7,458 bases of DNA, taken from NCBI GenBank assembly GCA_902462015.1, contig CABPZV010000099.1, forward strand, positions 1 through 7,458, given 5' to 3'. A program made the position numbers and the translations under genes. Under the pieces are notes generated by a model. That model was not told the DNA's origin, searched no databases, and worked only from the letters and a program-made list of their open reading frames with translations. Of this stretch, positions 1 through 5,792 are shown in pieces. Source of the stretch: an uncultured Eubacteriales bacterium. Its GTDB lineage: Bacteria; Bacillota; Clostridia; Oscillospirales; CAG-272. Each line of letters starts with the position of its first letter. The first letter of the stretch is position 1.

Positions 1-1
1 A

Positions 2-1110
2 AATGCCATCATCAGCCACAATACTGCCACCAGCGGCGGCGGTATCTATCTGTACGTAAATCCTTATTTGAATCAGGGAAGGATAGAGGGAAACATAGCT
101 AAGGAAAACGGTGGCGGCATGTATATTAGTGATTGCCCAGTCACGCTGGAGCCTGAAAAAGATGTGTTCATTACCGGCAACAAAGCTGCTCAAAACGGCG
201 CGGGAATATATATTCACGGCAGTTCCGGCAGTTCTGGAAGCTCCGGCAGTTTAAACAGCAAAGTAGACGCTATTAGCTCTGCTACGTCCACCCAAAGAGT
301 CGGCTTGCTTGTACCGGACGGGTTTCCCGGAAAAATCCATTTTACAAATAACGTTGCCGAAGAGAGCGGCGGCGCGGTGTGCGTCGACGTGGGTCGCTTC
401 TATTTGGAATCAGACAATGTCACCGTCACCGGAAACCGGGCGAAAAACGGCGGCGGCGTGGCGGTTTTGAGCGGCAACTTCACTATTTCTGCCGGCTCCA
501 TCGGCGAAAAGAATGGAGCAAATACTGCTACGGAGAGCGGCGGCGGCGTTTATGTTGCTGGTGGTGAGGTTTGGTTCAAGGGCGGCCGCATGGAATACAA
601 CCACGCGAAAAACGGCGGCGGAGCATACATAGCCGGAAACTATAGTATGACTGATGGTGAAGTTAAATCAAATACGGCGACAAACGGCGGTGGAATATAT
701 GTTAATGATGGTATCGTTACCATGTACGGCGGTAAGATTGATTCAAACACCTCGACCGAAAGCGGCGGCGGTATGTATATTTCGTCTACTGAGAAAGATG
801 CACTTGTTGACATTTTCAGTGGCTCTGTCAGCAACAATCAGTCAAAGTCAGGCGGCGGTGTATCTGTTATCAGTAACAGTGATAAGGCTATCAATGTTAC
901 GGTGGGTGTAGACTGTGTGCATCCTAATCTTGAAGAGGCGGGGGCTGATTATACTCATTTCCTCTATCCGGCGTCTGATGACTGTGGTAAAGCCCACATT
1001 GGACATACCAATCATATTTCAGACCTCACTCACTCCAGCTGCCCTCAGGTCATAGGAAATGTCGCATCGGATAACGGCGGCGGTTTCTTCCTGAGCAGTT
1101 CTAAAACAAA
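2..1110 (+). repeat. Degenerate Gly-triplet beta-helix repeats within the surface protein
   Basis: About eleven coding repeats have the form (N/S)GGG followed by an alternating hydrophobic strand such as MYIS, VYVAGG, AYIAG or IYVNDG. They are spaced at roughly 20-50 residues, and many are preceded by 'GN.A' or 'SNTA'. In DNA they appear as recurring GGCGGCGG-type cores (for example near 35, 110, 450, 540, 614, 690, 765, 850 and 1075). The intervening DNA differs, so this is a diverged protein repeat and not a recent tandem duplication. The pattern is typical of beta-helix coils in Firmicute surface proteins. Confidence 0.7.
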
Positions 1111-4100
1111 CCTTGTTTTCTATTGCATAACTGAGAGAGGAAACACGGCACACGGCAACTCGCAGTGCTATAACATGGACGTGCGGGGAGGTAATGTGGT
1201 AATTGGCGATAGTTCCTATGACCACACAAAAGATGCCCCGGTTAAGGGAAATATCATTATGGATAGCTCTATTTTGGTTGAGGGAGGCACGGTAGACATT
1301 TACGGTAAAATGGATAATCCGAAGTTTACCAATGATGTTACGGTTGATATTAAGCAAGATAGTGATCATTATATCGATCACCGTTTAACCGATGACCCAG
1401 AGCTAACATATTATAAGGTCCATTATTACGAAAACTTTAAAGGAGACGGTGATACTCCTACCGGACTTTATATTGCAAGGCAATACCCTGATTTAGATCA
1501 CGATCATTCCCTTGGCGATAAAAGGTATGATTTTACGATTATGTCGTCAATTTTCTCGCACCCCGGATATAAAATCGTTGGTTGGAATACAAAACCGGAT
1601 GACACCGGCGATAAATATGAAGTAAATGAAACATACAATTTAAAAGACCTTGATCATGCAGGTAAGATAGGTGCGACTAATTCCGGCAAAGAGGATGACA
1701 ATTCTCTGCTCGTAATCTATGCTATTTGGGAACGCAGCGGTTATGTGCTGAAATTTGACCCTAATGTCGGTAAGGGTGAAACCTATACAGGTACTATGGA
1801 AAATCAAAGGGTGACGGTTGGTCTGCTTGACGGCTCACAGACGCTCAATAAGAATCAGTTTAAGCGCCCTGGATATAAGTTTGTGGGTTGGACGCTCATA
1901 TCTTCTCCAACTGATGCTGATACTGTATATGAAGACGGTCAGAAGATTACAAAAAACTTCACAGAGGAGGACGGAGCAACAGTTACCTTGTATGCTAATT
2001 GGGAGCCTTGCGACCATGTGGATTTTCTTACCTACAGTGCGGACGGAAACATCTTGACTGAAAGCTGTTCCAATTGCGGCGGTCATTCTGCTACGGCGAT
2101 AGTTTCAGCAGTTAATTGTGTCTATGACGAAAAAACGCATTTGGCGGCTGTAAACTACTCTTCGAATTGGCTCGGAGACCAGCCTGAAATTTCCTATGAA
2201 ATGGCGGAAGATGCAAACTGGGATGACAAAGACGAAATAGATGATAATTGGAAGACTGATTCTAAGCCATTGCACGCAGGAAATTACACTGCAAAGATTA
2301 TTGTTGAAGGTGTAACCGCCCAGACGGAATATACTATTAGTCCTATTAAATGGGAAACACCGGAAGTGCCTGAAATCACTTTTAGGGTTGATGCCGATAA
2401 AAAAAGTATTATTGAGATTAGTAAACCAACCGGTGATAATATAAAGTATTGGATTAAATGTCTTAAAAATGGCACTGAAACTGAAGTAGCTGGATATTCG
2501 GATTGGCAGAAAGAAAGTCAGTTTTCTAATATTCCTTTTGGTGATTTTTACTATTTTTACGCAAAGAAATGTGCTGACAGAGACCATTTGGAATCCACGC
2601 CAAGTCGGTCGGAAGCTTATTTGGCAGATGGTAATAATATTATATATATTAAAAAAGATACAGGAATTAAGGTGGAACCTCATATCGGCGATGGTAAATT
2701 TGAGTATACTGTAAGTGCTGATGAAGGTTACCATTTAAGAGACTATCGTGACAATTTGGATACAGCGGTTAACGGAGCTGAACCAATTCCGGGTGCCGAA
2801 AAAGATGCATATAATCAAGACGGCATTAGTGTTGAAAGAACTGGGTCTTTAGATGAGAAGTACATGTACACGGTAAGGTTTACTAAAGACAAAGTAGCGT
2901 ATTACCAGCTCACGCTTGAATTTCGGGGTGCAGCTAAAGATGCCTCTGTCTCCCACAAGGTTACGGACGGTGAGGTGTTTGGCGACTTTAACGGCAAGGC
3001 GACTTCTATAAGCCGCGATTCTGCCTTTACAGCACAGTTTACCGTAAGTGACTATATCCCTGATGAATATACTGCACAGGCGTTAAGCTTCTCTGAAGCA
3101 CTTCCTGCAGGTACCACTATTATTATGAAAGCTGACGGCGGATATTGGTATTATAATTTAGGCACGGAGAATGCATCTATTGATTTGACTAATTTTACTG
3201 CTATGGGCGGAACGGATAAATTTAGCTTCAATAAAGAAAAAAATGCAGCCAAAACATTCACCTATCAGTTTATTGTTGATTTCTCCAAAACAAAAATAGA
3301 TGATAGGATTACTATTGATAGTGATAAGAAGTTAGAGGTAAGTTTAAGTTTGACTGCAGGTACACCGAAAGATACATCGCAAAGTGCTCCAAATATACCG
3401 ACAGCGGGAAATACGCACATTTCCTTGGGCATTAAAAGTGAGGCAGAATTTACTCTTACTTCAGCAGGTGTCGCTGGCAAATCGGCAACGCTTAACTGCG
3501 CTTATAATCCCTCTGTAGGTGATGCGTCTATTTGGAACGGCAGAAAAACGACTCTTATTTTAACTGCGCCGGAAACGGCTCCTGCCGATTTAACGCTGAC
3601 AGCGGTTATAGCCGGAAATACTACACTTTACACAATGAACTCGGATAGGAAGTTTATAATACCGCTTGATAAGATCGACAATAAGGAAGTGAATATTACC
3701 CTGAATTCCTATTTGTTCGGTTTATCACAAGACCTTGAGTTTACAGCAGAATGGTATGTTTCTGAAAGCAGAGCCGATAAGTCTCCTTTGAACGGATACA
3801 ATGCGGCAACCTGCGGCGAAATTACCTTCTCTTGTGAAAAAGACGTAGTACCGTCTGTGCGCATTGACGGAACTACACATCGTTGCAGTGTAGGTGGTCA
3901 GCTTAGTGTCGATGTAAACTATGCAGATATTCCAATCGGAGAAAAAACTATTACTGCTTATTTGCAAAGTAAAAACGGTGAACAATATGTAGATACCGGA
4001 GCAAAGAAAGAGATTTCACACACGACAGGCACGGGTGACCAAGAGATTGAATTTAGTATGGGACAGATGCCTAAAGGCAGTTACCGGATTTTAGTGATTG

Positions 4101-4156
4101 TTCAGGAGTCGGGTGCAAATATTCTTCAGGTTCCTTACTATTTTGTTATTGTATAA
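2..4156 (+). CDS. Large surface/secreted beta-helix and InlB-repeat protein (5' end outside window)
   Basis: The reading frame is open from base 2, so the 1384 residues seen are the C-terminal part of a longer protein; the TTG at 68 is not its real start. Numbering from that TTG, residues 1 to about 435 carry about ten spaced Asn/Ser-Gly-Gly-Gly-hydrophobic-Tyr motifs (an eleventh lies just before), as in pectin-lyase-like parallel beta-helices. Two InlB/Listeria-Bacteroides-type repeats follow (about 449-556 and 558-646), each with the Pro-Gly-Tyr-Lys...Val-Gly-Trp core and an Ala-x-Trp-Glu end. Next come a Cys/His motif (648-675) and a stretch like bacterial Ig/MBG-type domains (about 679-760). 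Residues 760-1362 look beta-rich but match nothing I recognise. The protein ends in Val-Ile-Val with no LPXTG motif or membrane anchor, so any surface anchoring must lie in the unseen N-terminal part. An adhesin or matrix-like role is inferred from architecture. A terminator follows at 4245. Confidence 0.85.
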   Translation, partial: NAIISHNTATSGGGIYLYVNPYLNQGRIEGNIAKENGGGMYISDCPVTLEPEKDVFITGNKAAQNGAGIYIHGSSGSSGSSGSLNSKVDAISSATSTQRVGLLVPDGFPGKIHFTNNVAEESGGAVCVDVGRFYLESDNVTVTGNRAKNGGGVAVLSGNFTISAGSIGEKNGANTATESGGGVYVAGGEVWFKGGRMEYNHAKNGGGAYIAGNYSMTDGEVKSNTATNGGGIYVNDGIVTMYGGKIDSNTSTESGGGMYISSTEKDALVDIFSGSVSNNQSKSGGGVSVISNSDKAINVTVGVDCVHPNLEEAGADYTHFLYPASDDCGKAHIGHTNHISDLTHSSCPQVIGNVASDNGGGFFLSSSKTNLVFYCITERGNTAHGNSQCYNMDVRGGNVVIGDSSYDHTKDAPVKGNIIMDSSILVEGGTVDIYGKMDNPKFTNDVTVDIKQDSDHYIDHRLTDDPELTYYKVHYYENFKGDGDTPTGLYIARQYPDLDHDHSLGDKRYDFTIMSSIFSHPGYKIVGWNTKPDDTGDKYEVNETYNLKDLDHAGKIGATNSGKEDDNSLLVIYAIWERSGYVLKFDPNVGKGETYTGTMENQRVTVGLLDGSQTLNKNQFKRPGYKFVGWTLISSPTDADTVYEDGQKITKNFTEEDGATVTLYANWEPCDHVDFLTYSADGNILTESCSNCGGHSATAIVSAVNCVYDEKTHLAAVNYSSNWLGDQPEISYEMAEDANWDDKDEIDDNWKTDSKPLHAGNYTAKIIVEGVTAQTEYTISPIKWETPEVPEITFRVDADKKSIIEISKPTGDNIKYWIKCLKNGTETEVAGYSDWQKESQFSNIPFGDFYYFYAKKCADRDHLESTPSRSEAYLADGNNIIYIKKDTGIKVEPHIGDGKFEYTVSADEGYHLRDYRDNLDTAVNGAEPIPGAEKDAYNQDGISVERTGSLDEKYMYTVRFTKDKVAYYQLTLEFRGAAKDASVSHKVTDGEVFGDFNGKATSISRDSAFTAQFTVSDYIPDEYTAQALSFSEALPAGTTIIMKADGGYWYYNLGTENASIDLTNFTAMGGTDKFSFNKEKNAAKTFTYQFIVDFSKTKIDDRITIDSDKKLEVSLSLTAGTPKDTSQSAPNIPTAGNTHISLGIKSEAEFTLTSAGVAGKSATLNCAYNPSVGDASIWNGRKTTLILTAPETAPADLTLTAVIAGNTTLYTMNSDRKFIIPLDKIDNKEVNITLNSYLFGLSQDLEFTAEWYVSESRADKSPLNGYNAATCGEITFSCEKDVVPSVRIDGTTHRCSVGGQLSVDVNYADIPIGEKTITAYLQSKNGEQYVDTGAKKEISHTTGTGDQEIEFSMGQMPKGSYRILVIVQESGANILQVPYYFVIV
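218..250 (+). repeat. Gly-Ser-Ser low-complexity tract in the surface protein
   Basis: Eleven codons encode GSSGSSGSSGS as an imperfect 9-base period. It interrupts the beta-helix between two coils and is probably a flexible loop. Synonymous codons vary (agt/agc/tcc/tct, ggc/gga), so the DNA repeat is imperfect. Confidence 0.6.
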
Positions 4157-4244
4157 ATAATTGTTAAGCCTTCACGGTCTGTAATATGATTCACAAGCCG
4201 GGAAAACATATAATTCAACTAACAGCTCAATGTTGGCATAGTTT

Positions 4245-4280
4245 AAATGGTTAGATTTCAAAAGAAGTCTAACCATTTTT
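4245..4280 (+). terminator. Intrinsic terminator after the surface protein gene
   Basis: The arm AAATGGTTAGA (4245-4255) pairs perfectly over 11 bp with TCTAACCATTT (4268-4278) across a 12-base loop, and a short T run continues to 4280. It lies about 90 bases past the stop at 4156. The stem is AT-rich, so strength may be moderate. Confidence 0.75.
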
Positions 4281-4353
4281 GACTTTTAAATTTGCACAAT
4301 TTGAAAAATAATTTCAAAATGATAAAATAGAGTTATATATATAATTTTAAAAG

Positions 4354-4383
4354 TTGGTATATAGATTTAAGGCATAATATGAT
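4354..4383 (+). promoter_or_regulatory. Possible promoter for the truncated DUF188 gene
   Basis: TTGGTA (4354-4359), 18 bases, then TATGAT (4378-4383) is a fair sigma-A-like pair ahead of the ribosome binding site at 4418. An alternative is TTGAAA (4301-4306), 16 bases, TAAAAT (4323-4328). The region is very AT-rich, so chance matches are likely. The rest of the 4157-4435 gap holds only the terminator and no gene that I can support. Confidence 0.3.
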
Positions 4384-4417
4384 AACTTGTGATACATTTT
4401 AGAACGTTTGGATTAGT

Positions 4418-4426
4418 AAAGGAGGT
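4418..4426 (+). promoter_or_regulatory. Ribosome binding site of the DUF188 gene
   Basis: AAAGGAGGT is a near-perfect Shine-Dalgarno sequence. It is 9 bases before a TTG (4436) and 12 before the ATG at 4439. Spacing slightly favours TTG, whereas the family's usual N-terminus (Met, one or two hydrophobic residues, then Val-Asp-Ala-Asp-Ala-Cys-Pro) fits either. Confidence 0.65.
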
Positions 4427-4438
4427 CTGATAGAATTG

Positions 4439-4669
4439 ATGATATATGTAGATGCCGATGCCTGTCCGGTAGTTCATATTGTTGAGCAGGTTGCAGAAAA
4501 TAATAATATTCAGGTTATGCTTTTGTGTGACACTAACCATGTACTTCATTCTGATTATAGCGAAGTGCGGGTGATTGGAGCAGGAGCTGATGCTGTTGAT
4601 TTTGCGTTAATATCCGGTTTAGGCAGTCTTTTGAGAAGTTGGTTGCAATTGCGATTAACTGATAATTAA
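4439..4669 (+). pseudogene. Truncated YaiI/YqxD family (DUF188, UPF0178) gene
   Basis: The N-terminus MIYVDADACPVV is the hallmark of the YaiI/YqxD family, a PIN-like fold protein of uncertain biochemical role. The match continues through a Leu-Leu-Cys-Asp-Thr-Asn-His segment to Gly-Ala-Asp-Ala-Val-Asp-Phe-Ala-Leu-Ile at about residue 58. After that the family normally continues with a Gly-Asp-Ile-Val-Val-Thr-Gln-Asp-Tyr-Gly block and a basic C-terminus, for a total near 145-165 residues. Here about 18 unrelated residues precede a stop, giving 76 residues (77 if TTG 4436 is used). The third forward frame near 4638-4660 reads LVAIAI, which could be a scrap of the normal segment after Asp-Tyr-Gly and would imply an internal deletion plus frameshift; this is weak. 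The conserved ribosome binding site and N-terminal motif suggest recent damage. It could still make a short peptide, but full function is unlikely. Confidence 0.75.
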
Positions 4670-4720
4670 CAATATAATAAAGAAGATAAGCAAATTTTTT
4701 TGTGAAGATTGTGTGAATTA

Positions 4721-4747
4721 TTAGCACTCGGTATTGACGAGTGCTAA
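4721..4747 (+). promoter_or_regulatory. CIRCE operator (HrcA binding site)
   Basis: TTAGCACTC (4721-4729), a 9-base spacer and GAGTGCTAA (4739-4747) match the CIRCE consensus exactly in both arms and in spacer length. In Firmicutes HrcA represses heat-shock genes through this element. It sits 107 bases before the hsp20 start codon, with no other gene between. Confidence 0.96.
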
Positions 4748-4762
4748 TTTATATGTTATAAC
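4735..4762 (+). promoter_or_regulatory. Probable sigma-A promoter of hsp20, overlapping CIRCE
   Basis: TTGACG (4735-4740) begins in the CIRCE spacer and is followed, after 16 bases, by TATAAC (4757-4762). Transcription would start near 4769, leaving an AT- and purine-rich leader of about 85 bases. HrcA bound to CIRCE would cover the -35 box. A second candidate, TTGCGA (4649-4654), 18 bases, TATAAT (4673-4678), lies at the end of the DUF188 remnant and would place CIRCE in the transcribed leader, the more classical arrangement. Confidence 0.55.
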
Positions 4763-4854
4763 ACAAATAGAACAAAGGAAATGAAAAGAAAGAAATAAAA
4801 ATCCCCTGTTCCAGTTAACCAATAATTTTTTAATAAGAAAAGGAGCGATGACTT

Positions 4855-5331
4855 ATGTTGACACCTAGTATTTTTGGAGAAAACTTATTTGACAATTTCT
4901 TTGATGATTTTTTTGGTTTCCCGGTATGGGATGACAGGGCAGCGCAAAAGGCCCAAAAGAAGCTGTATGGATGCCATGCACCGAATATGATGAAGACTGA
5001 TGTACAGGAGAATGGCGACCATTACGAAATAGACATTGATTTGCCCGGTTTTAAGAAAGAAGAATTGTCTGTAGAGTTGAAAGAAGGATATCTGGTAATC
5101 AGTGCAGTAAAAGGGCTTGATAAAGACGAAAAAGAAGAAAAAACAGGACGATATGTCCGCAGGGAGCGTTATGTTGGCAGTATGAGCAGATCTTTCTATG
5201 TTGGAGAAGATGTGAAACAGGAAGATATACATGCGAAGTATGAAAGCGGTGTATTGAAACTGTCCATTCCGAAGATGGAAGAGAAAAAACCGGAGATTGA
5301 AGAAAAGAAATATATAGCCATCGAGGGATAA
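4855..5331 (+). CDS. Hsp20/alpha-crystallin small heat-shock protein
   Basis: This 158-residue cytoplasmic chaperone binds unfolding proteins without ATP and holds them for refolding. A Phe/Asp-rich N-terminal arm (residues 1-25, LFDNFFDDFFGF) is followed by an alpha-crystallin domain from about 45 to 140. That domain contains Asp-Leu-Pro-Gly-Phe-Lys-Lys-Glu (62-69) and the hallmark Ala-x5-Gly-Val-Leu (127-134). A charged tail ends with the I-x-I motif Ile-Ala-Ile (154-156), which docks neighbouring subunits in oligomers. Length and layout are normal for the family, to which clostridial Hsp18 belongs. AGGAG at 4841-4845 lies 9 bases before the ATG. The gene stands alone between a CIRCE-controlled promoter and a terminator, so it should be a monocistronic heat-shock unit repressed by HrcA. 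Confidence 0.96.
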   Translation: MLTPSIFGENLFDNFFDDFFGFPVWDDRAAQKAQKKLYGCHAPNMMKTDVQENGDHYEIDIDLPGFKKEELSVELKEGYLVISAVKGLDKDEKEEKTGRYVRRERYVGSMSRSFYVGEDVKQEDIHAKYESGVLKLSIPKMEEKKPEIEEKKYIAIEG

Positions 5332-5372
5332 CGGCTCAACATTTATATTGTTTGACCTGCATAAGAGAATTT

Positions 5373-5418
5373 AAACAGTGTGTAAGTTTGCTAAACGGCA
5401 GCTTACACACTGTTTTTT
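5373..5418 (+). terminator. Strong intrinsic terminator after hsp20
   Basis: AAACAGTGTGTAAG (5373-5386) pairs perfectly over 14 bp with CTTACACACTGTTT (5402-5415). An inner TGC/GCA pairing (5389-5391 with 5398-5400) closes the loop, and six T residues (5413-5418) follow. It separates hsp20 from the downstream DUF134/NifX unit. Confidence 0.92.
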
Positions 5419-5478
5419 GTTTTGAAGTTTTTAAAATAGTTGTATTTTAAATAATAATCCGCTGTTTATTATAAAAAT

Positions 5479-5522
5479 GTTTATGGCATATGTCAATAAA
5501 GTAATTGACATATGTCATAAAC
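5479..5522 (+). promoter_or_regulatory. Nested palindromic operator overlapping the NifX-unit promoter
   Basis: Two 19-base arms (5479-5497 and 5504-5522) are inverted copies with a single non-complementary position (5486 G opposite 5515 T) around a 6-base centre. Each arm also contains a 12-base palindrome: TGGCATATGTCA (5484-5495, one mismatch) and TGACATATGTCA (5506-5517, perfect). Their centres are 22 bases apart, about two helical turns. The downstream copy overlaps the -35 box. This suggests two dimer sites for a repressor or regulator, and the DUF134 protein once encoded just downstream is the natural candidate by position. That assignment is inference. A cruciform or RNA hairpin role is less likely because the element is upstream of the predicted transcript start. 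Confidence 0.75.
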
Positions 5523-5533
5523 TTAATTATACT
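5505..5533 (+). promoter_or_regulatory. Near-consensus sigma-A promoter for the NifX-like gene
   Basis: TTGACA (5505-5510), exactly 17 bases, then TATACT (5528-5533) gives a perfect -35 and a -10 with one mismatch. Transcription would start near 5540, inside the DUF134 remnant, and run through the NifX-like gene. The -35 lies in the palindromic operator. Confidence 0.8.
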
Positions 5534-5534
5534 T

Positions 5535-5792
5535 GTATTCCGGCTGATTGACAAGGAAGGTTTTTCACAGGAACAATTTGGAGAACAGATGAATATTGCA
5601 AGAACAACTGTACAGCAGATTTATGCTGCTGCGCGCAAAAAACTTGCAGATGTTCTGGTGGATGGTTTACCCCTTCGTATAGAGGGTGGTGATTATCGTC
5701 TTTGTAATGGAAATGCTGACAAATGCAGCTGCATCGGCAGCTACAAACAGCAGATTAACAGGCAGTATGCATCAAAGAAAGGAGATTATATT
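5535..5792 (+). pseudogene. 5'-truncated DUF134 (UPF0251) DNA-binding regulator remnant
   Basis: From about 5538 the frame reads FRLIDKEGFSQEQFGEQMN, then IARTTVQQIYAAARKKL and GLPLRIEGGDYRLCNG. These are the helix-turn-helix and C-terminal signatures of DUF134 proteins, which have a sigma-factor region-4-like HTH and often sit beside NifB/NifX-like genes. Family members normally start about 45-55 residues earlier with an Arg/Pro/Cys-rich segment and a Thr-Val-Asp-Glu-Tyr-Glu-like lead-in. Here those codons and the ribosome binding site are absent, and the -10 box of the promoter ends 2 bases before the remnant. No stop separates the remnant from the NifX-like gene, so the frame runs straight through. 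Either the stop was lost or the parent was a natural DUF134-NifX fusion. The Cys-rich end (CNGNADKCSC) has fewer cysteines than I expect. An internal ATG at 5589 with a weak GGAG before it could in principle restart translation. Confidence 0.7.
5778..5784 (+). promoter_or_regulatory. Ribosome binding site that fixes the NifX-like start
   Basis: AAAGGAG is 8 bases before the ATG at 5793. It supports initiation there, although the frame is open further upstream. Confidence 0.85.

Noticed and set aside
68..70. TTG at 68 as the start of the large surface protein
   Set aside because: The same frame is open to base 2 and encodes another Gly-triplet beta-helix coil, so the true start is upstream of the window.
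379..911. Arg/Ala-rich open frames overlapping the Gly-triplet repeats
   Set aside because: They are frame-shifted readings of GGC-rich repeats, which give poly-Arg or poly-Ala, and not genes.
2..1110. CRISPR-like or tandem DNA repeat
   Set aside because: The recurring GGCGGCGG cores are short, irregularly spaced and in frame, and so reflect a protein repeat with diverged DNA.
1019..1381. 120-codon open frame on the minus strand
   Set aside because: It is antisense to the beta-helix region, has no family resemblance, and is best explained as a shadow.
2105..2734. 209-codon open frame on the minus strand
   Set aside because: It is antisense to the surface protein, has no recognisable motif, and is rich in Ile/Phe as expected from the complement of AT-rich coding DNA.
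5505..5792. TTG at 5505 as the start of a 229-residue protein
   Set aside because: This TTG is the first half of the TTGACA -35 box, lies upstream of the predicted transcript start, and has no ribosome binding site. The ATG at 5793 has a strong one.
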